Of a stretch of DNA of 64,000 nucleotides, positions 1 to 6,719 are shown in pieces (position 1 is the first letter of the stretch; every line of letters begins with the position of its first letter). The DNA comes from Rhodospirillaceae bacterium (GTDB taxonomy: Bacteria; Pseudomonadota; Alphaproteobacteria; CACIAM-22H2): contig JALHMR010000001.1 of NCBI GenBank assembly GCA_022843945.1, forward strand, positions 1 through 64,000, given 5' to 3'. A program made the position numbers and the translations under genes. The notes beneath the pieces were generated by a model. The model was not told the origin of the DNA. It ran no database searches and was given only the letters and a program-made list of their open reading frames with translations.

Positions 1-350
1 CCGCCAGGCAGGGCCAGCGCCACGGCGAGCAGGCCGGCGAGCAGGGCCAGCGGCAGGGTGACGGCCAGGCGCTCGGCGATCAGCCCGGCGACCGGCACGC
101 GGTAGGTATAGGAAAGGCCAAGCTCGCCCGTGGCCAGGCCGGCAAGCCAACGCACGAAGCGCTCGAGTGCGGGCCGGTCGAGGCCGAGCTCGGCGCGCAA
201 AGCCGCCAAGGTCTCGGGCCGCGCCTCGACGCCGAGCATCACCGCCGCCGCGTCGCCCGGCAGCACTTCGAGCACCAGGAAGATGACACCCGCCGCGACG
301 AGCAGGGTGACCAGGGCGGCGAGCAGGCGGCGGGTCAGGAGGGCTATCAC
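1..350 (-). CDS. Dipeptide/oligopeptide ABC transporter permease (DppB type), partial
   Basis: This is the N-terminal part (about 116 codons) of an inner-membrane permease of the binding-protein-dependent family that forms half of a peptide import channel. A GTG at 350-348 begins a reading frame starting VIALLTRRLLAALVTLLVAA, a first membrane helix, followed by the family's VLPGDAA segment and the periplasmic stretch with ARPETLAALRAELGLDRP, which are standard DppB/GsiC landmarks. The next helix begins near residue 95. An in-frame stop lies just upstream of the GTG, so a longer start is excluded. The frame runs off the left edge of the window. The matching solute-binding protein lies on the same strand at 2133-3608, but a gene on the other strand and repeats separate the two. 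Confidence 0.85.
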   Translation of the reverse strand, partial: MIALLTRRLLAALVTLLVAAGVIFLVLEVLPGDAAAVMLGVEARPETLAALRAELGLDRPALERFVRWLAGLATGELGLSYTYRVPVAGLIAERLAVTLPLALLAGLLAVALALPG

Positions 351-358
351 GGCCCGAT

Positions 359-420
359 TGTCACCCCGGCGAAAGCCGGGGTCCATGATGCTTTAAGGCT
401 GGACCCGGGCGCTACACGGG
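359..420. repeat. Palindromic intergenic repeat, family A, degenerate copy
   Basis: CCCCGGC-GAAA-GCCGGGG at about 362-381 is a 7-bp perfect hairpin, followed by GTCCATGATG and a decayed second half with GGACCCGGGC. It matches the layout of better-preserved copies at 3642-3707, 6522-6608 and 39582-39680. It lies directly upstream of the permease start. Confidence 0.6.
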
Positions 421-433
421 CACGCGCCGCGCG

Positions 434-577
434 TCAGTTTGACTTTTCTTCCGCTCGCTTCCGGTCGGCTGCCTCGAAATGAGCGATCTGGTCGGCGCGG
501 GCCTTCTTGAATGAGGGACGATCGGTGAGGCGAGCGACATAGGCCTCGGTCGCCGGCCGCTTGGTCAGTTCGCTCAT
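434..577 (-). pseudogene. Remnant of a glutathione S-transferase C-terminal domain
   Basis: A 47-residue frame from the ATG at 577 reads MSELTKRPATEAYVARLTDR and continues PSFKKARADQ. This is the closing helix signature of bacterial glutathione S-transferases (the pattern RPa..ayvaRl..RPsfqkA). A complete enzyme has about 200 residues, so the thioredoxin-fold half and most of the helical domain are missing; nothing resembling them lies upstream, where the divergent serine hydrolase begins. I read it as a relic of a deleted gene. It could still be translated as a small orphan protein, but no convincing ribosome site is visible. Confidence 0.55.
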
Positions 578-730
578 CCCACTCGCTCCGTCACTCGCGC
601 TGCATGGGCAATGCCCCACCCAGAGGCTATTAGTGCAACCCCGTCACCATTTCGTCTAGTTTCGCCACGGCAAGAAGCAAAGCACGGCCGCGCCCCGGCG
701 CCAGCCGCGCACCAAAACGGGAGAGAAACG

Positions 731-1996
731 ATGCGACACCTGGCCCTCCGCCTGTTCACGGTTACGGCCCTCGCCGTCACGCCGATCCTCGCCCCAGCCT
801 GGGCCCAGGACGCGGCGCAAGCCCCGCAAGCCCGCGCGGGCCTTGAATCGGCAAAGCTCACGAAGATCGTCGACTGGCTCAAGGCCGATGTCGACAAGGG
901 CCGCATCCCCGGCGCCGTCGTGCTCGTCGCCCGCAACGGCCAGATCGTGCTGCACGAGGCGGTCGGCTGGGCCGACAAGGAGAAGAAGGTGCCGATGCGG
1001 AAGGATTCGATCCATCCCATCGCCTCCTCGACCAAGCTGATCACCACCGTCGCGGCCCTGCGCCTGTTCGAGGCGAACAAGCTGCCGCTCATGGCCCCGA
1101 TCGCCAGCTTCCTGCCGGAGCTGAAGGATCTCAAGATCGAGCGGCGTGACGCCGCCGGCGCCGCGACCGGAGAGATGGTGGCGCCGCCCCGCCAGCCCAC
1201 GGTACACGACCTGATGACGCACCGGGCCGGCTTCACCTACTTCTTCTTCCCGCCCAACGCCCTGCGCACCAAATACAAGGAACAGGGCATCGACCGGATC
1301 GACAACATGAGCGCCGGCGAGATGCTTCAGAAGCTCGCCGGGCTGCCGCTCGCCTTCCCGCCCGGATCGTCGTTCGAGTATTCGATAGCCACGGACATCC
1401 TCGGCCACATCATCGAGCGCGTGACCGGCAAGCCGCTCGACGCCGCGCTCAAGGAGCTGGTGCTCGATCCGCTGAAGATGAACGCCACCACCTTCCATGT
1501 GCAGGGCGCGCAGATGGAGCGCTTCGCCCGGCCGCTGGCCACCGATCCCGACATGTGGGTCTTCGACTGGCTCAACGTCACCAAGGCGCCCAAGCGCTTC
1601 TCGGGCGGGGCCGGCATGGCCTCGACCGCCGCCGACTACAACCGGCTGCTGCAGATGCTGCTCAACGGCGGAACGCTGGACGGCCAGCGGCTGCTCTCGC
1701 CGATGACCGTGCGCTGGGCGATGGCGGATCACATCGGCACGATGCGCGGCGCCGCCCACCCCGGTGACGGCTATTCCTGGAACCTGTTCAACCCGGTGCG
1801 GGTGGCCGAAGGCGCCCCCTTCTTCCCCGGCAGTGTCGGCGACATCTTCTGGGGCGGGATCACGGGCCCGCGCTACTTCATGGACCCGAAGGAGAAGCTG
1901 GTGGGCATCGTCTTCGTCCAGGGACCGTCGGTCCGCGCCGCCTACCATGCGGAGCTGCGCTCGATGGTCTACGCGGCGTTGAGCGGGAAGAAGTAG
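731..1996 (+). CDS. Secreted serine hydrolase of the class C beta-lactamase / esterase family
   Basis: A 421-residue protein with a signal peptide (MRHLALRLFTVTALAVTPIL, cleavage near AWA-QD at 25-26), so it is probably periplasmic. The catalytic SxxK motif is S99-S-T-K102 and the second motif is YSI in EYSIATDILGHIIERVTG, the arrangement found in EstB-like esterases and D-aminopeptidases rather than in true AmpC enzymes. The start at 731 is chosen because GGGAGA lies just upstream and the signal peptide begins there; the frame remains open further upstream without coding character. The substrate is not evident. It lies between two parts of a peptide ABC system on the other strand, which fits a peptidase or esterase role better than antibiotic resistance. 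Confidence 0.88.
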   Translation: MRHLALRLFTVTALAVTPILAPAWAQDAAQAPQARAGLESAKLTKIVDWLKADVDKGRIPGAVVLVARNGQIVLHEAVGWADKEKKVPMRKDSIHPIASSTKLITTVAALRLFEANKLPLMAPIASFLPELKDLKIERRDAAGAATGEMVAPPRQPTVHDLMTHRAGFTYFFFPPNALRTKYKEQGIDRIDNMSAGEMLQKLAGLPLAFPPGSSFEYSIATDILGHIIERVTGKPLDAALKELVLDPLKMNATTFHVQGAQMERFARPLATDPDMWVFDWLNVTKAPKRFSGGAGMASTAADYNRLLQMLLNGGTLDGQRLLSPMTVRWAMADHIGTMRGAAHPGDGYSWNLFNPVRVAEGAPFFPGSVGDIFWGGITGPRYFMDPKEKLVGIVFVQGPSVRAAYHAELRSMVYAALSGKK

Positions 1997-2013
1997 GGGC
2001 GACGGCGAGCAGC

Positions 2014-2126
2014 GAACCTCGCCCTTCGAGACGCGGCCGAAGACGGCCGCTCCTCAGGGTGAGGTTCGCCTCTGAACAAAAAGCCTCACCCTGAGGTGCG
2101 AGCGATAGCGAGCCTCGAAGGGTGAG
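2014..2126. repeat. Two palindromic repeats, family B
   Basis: Two hairpin-forming copies lie end to end: 2014-2067 (arms GAACCTCGCCCT and AGGGTGAGGTTC) and 2084-2126 (arms CCTCACCCT and AGGGTGAGG). They occupy nearly the whole gap between two convergent genes and could act as a bidirectional terminator. A third member is at 12963-13052, also between convergent genes. Confidence 0.8.
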
Positions 2127-2132
2127 ACAACG

Positions 2133-3608
2133 TCACCGCCACCTCAGCTCCGCCAGCGGGTTGGCGGGCAGCGGCCAGTTCTCCCACATGCCCTGCAGGG
2201 AGGCGTTCCACACGCCGATCTTGGGCAGCTGGAAGAGGAAGACGTTGACCGCGTCCTGGGCCAACATCCGCTGCGCCTCGCCGTAGAGCCGGTTGCGCTC
2301 CGCCGCGTCGAGCGTCGCGTCGATGCGCGTCATCAGGCTTTTGAACTCCGGCTTGCGATAGCCGAAGTAGTAGTCGTCGCGGGCGTAGATGTTGATATCG
2401 AGCGGCTCGGTATGGGCGATGATGGTCATGTCGAAGTTCCTGTTGCGGAACACCTGGTCGAGCCACTGGGCGAACTCGATCGGCTCGATGGTCAGGCGTA
2501 CGCCGATGCGCGCCAGCATGGCCGCGACGATCTCGCCCGAGCGCCGGGCATAGGGTGGGGGCGGCAGCCGCAGGGTGGCCGCGAAGCCGTTGGGGTGCCC
2601 GGCCTCGGCCAGCAGGGCCCGCGCCTTGGCCAGGTCCGGCGCGTACAGGTCGGTCAGGTCGACAGAGGCGGGATGCAGCGGCGAGAAATGGCTGCCGATC
2701 GGCGTGCCGTAGCCCGACATGGCGCCGGCCAGCACCAGCCGGCGATCGATGGCATGCGACAGGGCGCGGCGCACCCGCAGGTCGTTGAACGGCGCCTTCT
2801 GATTGTTGAGGCCGACGATGGTCTCGCCCTCGGTCGCCCCGACGACCACGGCGAACCGCCGGTCGGCCTTGAGCGCGTCGGCCGCCTCGGGCCCGGCCAG
2901 GTTGGCGATGGCGTCGATGTCGCCGGCGCGCAACGCGTTGGCCTGGGCCTGGGCGTCGGCGATGAAGCGGAAGGTGGCGCGGCGCAGCGAGCCCGTGCCG
3001 GCCTTCCAGTAGTTATCGAACTTGGACAGCTCGACCCGGTCGCCGCGCACCCAGCGCTCGAATTTGTAGGGGCCGGTGCCGACGGGGTTCGTCCGGTTGT
3101 TGGCGACACTCGCCGGCGAGAACATCACGGCGTCACCCCAGGCCAGGCCATAGAGGAAATTGGCCGCCGGCTGCTTGAGCGTCACGGTCACGGTGCGCGC
3201 ATCGGGCGCCTCGACGCCGGCGATGGGCGCGAAGACCCATTTCTGCGAGTTGGTGCTGTCCGCCGCCCGGGCGCGATCCAGGGTGAAGCGCACCGTCTCG
3301 GCGTTGAACGGCGTGCCGTCGTGAAAGGTGACCTCGGTGCGCAGCGTGAAGGTGTAGCTCAGGCCGTCGGGCGAGATCGTCCACTTCTCCGCCAGCAGCG
3401 GCTGGATCTCGCCGCGGTGGTCGAGCCGCACCAGCCCTTCGTAGATGTTGAGATAGGTGACCTCGCGGATCGCCTGCGCCGGGCTGCCGCCGGTGGGGTC
3501 GAGCTGCGGCGGCTCCAGGGTCATGCCGATGGTGACCGAGTCCTTCTGGGCGTGGGCGGGGAAGGAAAGGAGGAGGGCGGCGAGGCAGGTGGCGAAGAAG
3601 CGAGCCAT
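2133..3608 (-). CDS. Peptide ABC transporter solute-binding protein (SBP_bac_5 family)
   Basis: A 491-residue periplasmic binding protein that captures peptides or similar ligands for an ABC importer. The ATG at 3608 is preceded by AAGGAAAC and starts a signal peptide ending near SFPAHAQ. Family landmarks follow in order: LDPTGGSPAQAIREVTYLNI, YEGLVR, FHDGTPFNAETVRFTLDRA, GTGPYKFERW, and a C-terminal IGVWNASLQGMWENW. Length and architecture are normal for DppA/GsiB-type proteins. The companion permease is probably the partial gene at the left edge. An M20 deacylase lies upstream on the same strand, with the GIY-YIG gene between them, so the region looks like a peptide-use locus broken up by insertions. 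The ligand cannot be told from sequence. Confidence 0.9.
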   Translation of the reverse strand: MARFFATCLAALLLSFPAHAQKDSVTIGMTLEPPQLDPTGGSPAQAIREVTYLNIYEGLVRLDHRGEIQPLLAEKWTISPDGLSYTFTLRTEVTFHDGTPFNAETVRFTLDRARAADSTNSQKWVFAPIAGVEAPDARTVTVTLKQPAANFLYGLAWGDAVMFSPASVANNRTNPVGTGPYKFERWVRGDRVELSKFDNYWKAGTGSLRRATFRFIADAQAQANALRAGDIDAIANLAGPEAADALKADRRFAVVVGATEGETIVGLNNQKAPFNDLRVRRALSHAIDRRLVLAGAMSGYGTPIGSHFSPLHPASVDLTDLYAPDLAKARALLAEAGHPNGFAATLRLPPPPYARRSGEIVAAMLARIGVRLTIEPIEFAQWLDQVFRNRNFDMTIIAHTEPLDINIYARDDYYFGYRKPEFKSLMTRIDATLDAAERNRLYGEAQRMLAQDAVNVFLFQLPKIGVWNASLQGMWENWPLPANPLAELRWR

Positions 3609-3641
3609 GACAGTTTCCTTGGACGGAGATCTATATTTCAA

Positions 3642-3707
3642 TGTCACCCTCGGGCTTGACCCGAGGGTCCATCCGGATGGATGCCCGGGTCAAGCCCGGG
3701 CATGACA
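3642..3707. repeat. Palindromic repeat, family A, two inverted halves
   Basis: A 66-bp imperfect palindrome beginning TGTCACCCTCGGGCTTGACC and ending CAAGCCCGGGCATGACA. Each half is itself a hairpin around CTTGACCC / GGGTCAAG. The right half (3676-3707) is repeated base for base at 4019-4050 on the other side of the GIY-YIG gene. Translated, this half yields an N-terminal extension beginning MPGSSPGMT on the downstream gene, which should not be annotated as protein. Confidence 0.9.
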
Positions 3708-3728
3708 AGCAAGAGAAACGCGGGCGAC

Positions 3729-4019
3729 ATGGCGTACTACGTCTATATCCTCGCGAGCAAAAAGAGCGGCACGCTCTATATCGGTGTTACCAACGATCTC
3801 ATCCGACGTGTCTGGGAACATAAGAACGGCGCGGTCGCAGGATTCACCAAGACATACGCCGTGCACGATCTCGTGCATTTCGAGGAGTTCCTCGATGTAC
3901 GAGACGCACTCCAGCGCGAGAAAAACCTGAAGCACTGGAATCGCGCATGGAAGGTCGATCTCATTCAGACTGGTAACCCCGATTGGTCCGATCTCTACGC
4001 CAGCATCGCCGGTGGATAG
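3729..4019 (+). CDS. Small GIY-YIG endonuclease-domain protein, repeat-flanked
   Basis: A 96-residue protein consisting of a single GIY-YIG domain. It opens MAYYVYILASKKSGTLYIGV, giving the VYIL strand and the Y17-I-G19 motif, then R26/R27 on the catalytic helix, and the conserved block REKNLKHWNRAWKVDLI at 63-79. This matches the compact UPF0213-like GIY-YIG subfamily, whose members are thought to act on DNA though most are untested. The start is placed at 3729 because upstream in-frame codons come from the palindromic repeat. The stop codon (4017-4019) abuts the second repeat copy, so the gene fills the space between two identical 32-bp repeats. Its codon use is less GC-biased than that of its neighbours. 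I infer a mobile or formerly mobile unit. Confidence 0.88.
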   Translation: MAYYVYILASKKSGTLYIGVTNDLIRRVWEHKNGAVAGFTKTYAVHDLVHFEEFLDVRDALQREKNLKHWNRAWKVDLIQTGNPDWSDLYASIAGG

Positions 4020-4050
4020 ATGGATGCCCGGGTCAAGCCCGGGCATGACA
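4019..4050. repeat. Palindromic repeat, family A, single half
   Basis: This 32-bp element is identical to 3676-3707 and in the same orientation, making a direct repeat around the GIY-YIG gene. It contains the hairpin GCCCGGGTCAAGCCCGGGC. The stop codon of the deacylase gene on the other strand begins at the next base. Confidence 0.9.
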
Positions 4051-5355
4051 CTAAGAAGAAGCGAGGAGGCGCAGCGCCGCGGCGGCCATGACCTTGGCCG
4101 AGGCGACCATGTCGTCGATGATGACGAACTCGTCGGGCTGGTGCGCCTGCTCCAGCAGGCCGGGGCCGTAGGCGACGCAGTCCTGCAGGTGGCCGATGCG
4201 CGAGACGTGCTTCTGGTCGTAGGTGCCGGGGCTGGCGATGTGCTGCGCCGGGCGGCCGAGCACCTGCAGGATCGAGGCGTCGAGCGCCTGGACCACCGGC
4301 GCGTCCGGCGCGGCCATGGTCGGGTGGAAGACCACGATGTCGCGCAGGGTGTAACCGAGGCCGGCGCGTTCCTGCTTCACCCGCTCCAGCAGCTCGACCA
4401 CCTCGGCCTTCACCGCCTCGATGTCTTCTTCGATCAGGAAGCGGCGGTCGAGCACCAGCCGGCAGCTATCGGCGACCAGCGGGCTGGGCACGCCCTCGTA
4501 GCCTTCGGCGAGGCCGCCATGGATCGAGTTCCAGTTGAGGGTCGAGGCGCGCGCCCCCGGCGGCTCGACCGGCATGCGGGTGCGGCGGGCGTCGAGCTTG
4601 GGGTGCAGCTCCTGCTCGACCAATGACAAAAAGCGGCCCATGCCGCGGATCGCCGAGACGCCGAGGAAGGGCATCGAGCCGTGGCCCACCCGGCCGCGCA
4701 TCTCGACCTCGGCCCACCAGACGCCGCGATGGCCGAGGCAGACGCGGTCGACCTGCAGCGGCTCCGGGATGATCACGTGATCGACGCGCGGCTTCGAAAA
4801 GAATCCCTGGCGCGCCAGGAAGGCGACGCCGCCGAAGCCGCCGGTCTCCTCGTCGACCGTGCCGGAAATCTCCAGGGCGCCGTGGAACGGCAGGCGCTCG
4901 TCGAGGATCGCCTCGACCGCGACGATCGCGGCGGCGAGGCCGCCCTTCATGTCGCAGGAACCGCGGCCGTAGAGCCGGCCGTCACGCACCACACCGGCGA
5001 AGGGATCGACGGTCCAGCCGTGACCAGGATCGACCACGTCGATGTGGCCGTTGAAATGCACGCAAGGGCCGGGGCGGTTGCCCTCGACGCGCGCGATGAC
5101 ATTGGTGCGCGGATAGCGGTCGTTGTCGCCTTGCGTGCCTTCACCGCGCTTGTACTGCACGGCGAAGCCGCGCGGCCGCAGCCGGTTGCCGATCAGCTCG
5201 GCGCAAGGGGTGTAGGCATCGCCTGGCGGATTGACGGTCGGGATGCGGATGAGATCGCGCGCCAGCCCGACCATGTCCTCGCGGCTTGCGTCGATACGCG
5301 CAAAGACGCGATCGAGCAGCGCCGGCGACAGGAGCTCGGCTAGCGGCAGGGGCAT
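4051..5355 (-). CDS. M20 family metallo-deacylase (ArgE/DapE-like)
   Basis: A 434-residue cytoplasmic zinc hydrolase of the acetylornithine deacetylase / succinyl-diaminopimelate desuccinylase family, which cleaves N-acyl amino acids or peptides. Visible metal and catalytic motifs are FNGHIDVV (ligand His and base-adjacent Asp), GRGSCDMKGG (bridging Asp), DEETGG (catalytic Glu followed by ligand Glu), IIPEP, and a late His in YDQKHVSR. The true DapE is at 28152-29306, so this copy probably serves another substrate. It lies next to a peptide-binding protein gene, suggesting degradation of imported acyl amino acids or peptides. The biosynthetic ArgE role is possible but unsupported, as no arginine genes are adjacent. 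Confidence 0.85.
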   Translation of the reverse strand: MPLPLAELLSPALLDRVFARIDASREDMVGLARDLIRIPTVNPPGDAYTPCAELIGNRLRPRGFAVQYKRGEGTQGDNDRYPRTNVIARVEGNRPGPCVHFNGHIDVVDPGHGWTVDPFAGVVRDGRLYGRGSCDMKGGLAAAIVAVEAILDERLPFHGALEISGTVDEETGGFGGVAFLARQGFFSKPRVDHVIIPEPLQVDRVCLGHRGVWWAEVEMRGRVGHGSMPFLGVSAIRGMGRFLSLVEQELHPKLDARRTRMPVEPPGARASTLNWNSIHGGLAEGYEGVPSPLVADSCRLVLDRRFLIEEDIEAVKAEVVELLERVKQERAGLGYTLRDIVVFHPTMAAPDAPVVQALDASILQVLGRPAQHIASPGTYDQKHVSRIGHLQDCVAYGPGLLEQAHQPDEFVIIDDMVASAKVMAAAALRLLASS

Positions 5356-5391
5356 GGGGGGAGGCTAGAGGCGGCAGCGGAGGGGGTCAAA

Positions 5392-5778
5392 TCACATGAG
5401 ACTTCGCAATACGTGGACAGCACGAGGCTTCATAGCCGAGGGCAGAGACCGATAGGCATCAAGGAGCTTTCGCTCATCATCCGGCAAAGTCTCTACAGAT
5501 TCGATCTCAGCAGCCCGAGCGTCGAAAAAATAATTTAGGTCAGTCTGAAAGACCCGCGCAAGTTCGTATAGCTGTCCTGCCGACACACGATTTGTGCCGT
5601 TCTCGTACTTTATGAATTGGGCGCGACTGACATCTATCTTATCTGCGACCCATTGCTGGGTCAGTCGCATCCCCTTGCGGCGTTGCCGAATCCGTTTTGA
5701 TACCAATAAATCTATGGGGTTAGGCTGTTGCGCCAAGGTTGCCCCGTTCTTACGAACTTGCGCCATCTCACTCACCAT
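5392..5778 (-). CDS. XRE-family helix-turn-helix transcriptional regulator
   Basis: A 128-residue DNA-binding protein. Residues about 27-80 form the HTH_3 domain: ISKRIRQRR-like entry (SKRIRQRRKGMRLTQQWVAD), recognition helix around VSRAQFIKYENG, then RVSAGQLYELARVF. The C-terminal helices (LPDDERKLLDAYRSLPSAMK) resemble those of phage-like and alphaproteobacterial XRE regulators. The start may be the ATG at 5778 or one four codons later that has a GGTGAGTGAG ribosome site. The gene is clearly richer in A and T than all its neighbours, a sign of separate origin. A perfect inverted repeat lies just upstream of its start, so self-regulation is likely. Confidence 0.88.
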   Translation of the reverse strand: MVSEMAQVRKNGATLAQQPNPIDLLVSKRIRQRRKGMRLTQQWVADKIDVSRAQFIKYENGTNRVSAGQLYELARVFQTDLNYFFDARAAEIESVETLPDDERKLLDAYRSLPSAMKPRAVHVLRSLM

Positions 5779-5784
5779 AGTTAT

Positions 5785-5818
5785 TCTAGATACTCACTAT
5801 ATATTATGATTATCTAGA
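5785..5818. promoter_or_regulatory. Palindromic operator candidate in the divergent XRE promoter region
   Basis: Perfect 8-bp inverted arms TCTAGATA (5785-5792) and TATCTAGA (5811-5818) flank 18 bp of very AT-rich DNA containing TATATTATGAT. They lie 7 bp upstream of the regulator start and between it and the divergent DUF6134 gene. Spacing of about two and a half helical turns suits a dimer-of-dimers or looped XRE repressor site; this is inference. Confidence 0.55.
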
Positions 5819-5871
5819 GTTTCAATATGCCTTCGCGAACTGCCCGCATTTTTATCGCGTACAATCGAAGG

Positions 5872-6510
5872 ATGGGTCGGTCCCTCCGCCTGTTCGTGTT
5901 TCTGCTGGCACTTGTTTCGCCGGCGCCCGTCTCGGCGCAGCCGCAGACTCCCGCGTCCCTCCTCTTCACCGTCACCCACAACGGCGCGCCGATGGGCACG
6001 CACCGCGTGGACTTCGCGCGCGAGGGCGACACGCTGGTCGTCACCATCGCCATCCGCTTCGAGGTCAAGCTCGCCTTCATCACCGTGTTCCGCTACCAGC
6101 ACGACGCGCGCGAGGTCTGGCGCGGCGGGCGGCTGATCGGTTTCGACAGCCTGACCGACGACGACGGCGACCGTTTCCAGGTGGCGGCGCGGGCGACGCC
6201 GGAGGGACTGCGCGTCGCCGGGACGGGCGGCCAGTACCTGGCCCCGGCCGAGACCGTGACCTCGAGCTACTGGCATGTCGGCATGACCCGGCACGCCAAG
6301 GTGCTCGACAGCCAGAGCGGGCGGATGATCGACCTAGTGGCGACACCGGCTGGGTCGCGCGAGGAGACGGTGGGCGGGCGCCGGGTGCCGGTGCGGCTCT
6401 ACCGCCTGGCGGGCGAGATCACCGGCGAGCTGGCCTACACCGAGACCGACGAATGGGCCCTGCTGCGCTTCCAGAGCCGCGGGTCGGAGATCGCGTACCG
6501 GCGGGAGTGA
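5872..6510 (+). CDS. Secreted DUF6134 family protein
   Basis: A 212-residue protein with an N-terminal signal peptide (MGRSLRLFVFLLALVSPAPV, cleavage after VSA). The mature part is beta-rich with the DUF6134 pattern: FTVTHNGAPMGTHRVDF near the start, ITVFRYQHDAREVWRGGRLI, a YWHVGM motif in the middle, then LDSQSGRM and a closing WALLRFQSRGSEI strand. The family is of unknown function and occurs in alphaproteobacterial envelopes. The start at 5872 is chosen because it begins the signal peptide; an ATG at 5827 is also in frame but has no ribosome site. It is divergent from the XRE gene and may share its operator. Confidence 0.75.
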   Translation: MGRSLRLFVFLLALVSPAPVSAQPQTPASLLFTVTHNGAPMGTHRVDFAREGDTLVVTIAIRFEVKLAFITVFRYQHDAREVWRGGRLIGFDSLTDDDGDRFQVAARATPEGLRVAGTGGQYLAPAETVTSSYWHVGMTRHAKVLDSQSGRMIDLVATPAGSREETVGGRRVPVRLYRLAGEITGELAYTETDEWALLRFQSRGSEIAYRRE

Positions 6511-6521
6511 CCTTTCTTAAT

Positions 6522-6608
6522 TGTCATGCCCGGGCGAGCGAAGCGATGACCCGGGCATCCATCGTGCCGCTGGAACCATGGATGGCCGGGTCAAGCCCGG
6601 CCATGACA
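6522..6608. repeat. Palindromic repeat, family A, full element
   Basis: An 87-bp imperfect palindrome running from TGTCATGCCCGGGCGAGCGA to GGCCGGGTCAAGCCCGGCCATGACA-like sequence, with the connecting stretch CATCGTGCCGCTGGAA. The same connector occurs in the copy at 39582-39680, showing that the two halves spread as one unit. Confidence 0.88.
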
Positions 6609-6719
6609 GGAAGAATAAGCCCGCAACAAAAGAGACACGGGGGGCCCCCGCCGTCGCTCTCGCCGCGGGCCCTCGTCTCTGCTAGAAATCGCCGTCCTGG
6701 CGTACTTTTGAAGGCAGGA

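Noticed and set aside
3681-3728. N-terminal extension beginning MPGSSPGMT on the GIY-YIG protein
   Set aside because: These codons lie in the family A palindrome or the short spacer after it. The same translated string appears wherever the repeat is read, so it is repeat sequence, not protein.
6453-6719. Upstream extension of gamma-glutamyltransferase by 89 codons
   Set aside because: It overlaps the DUF6134 gene and the family A repeat; the ATG at 6720 has a ribosome site and leads directly to the hydrophobic segment.
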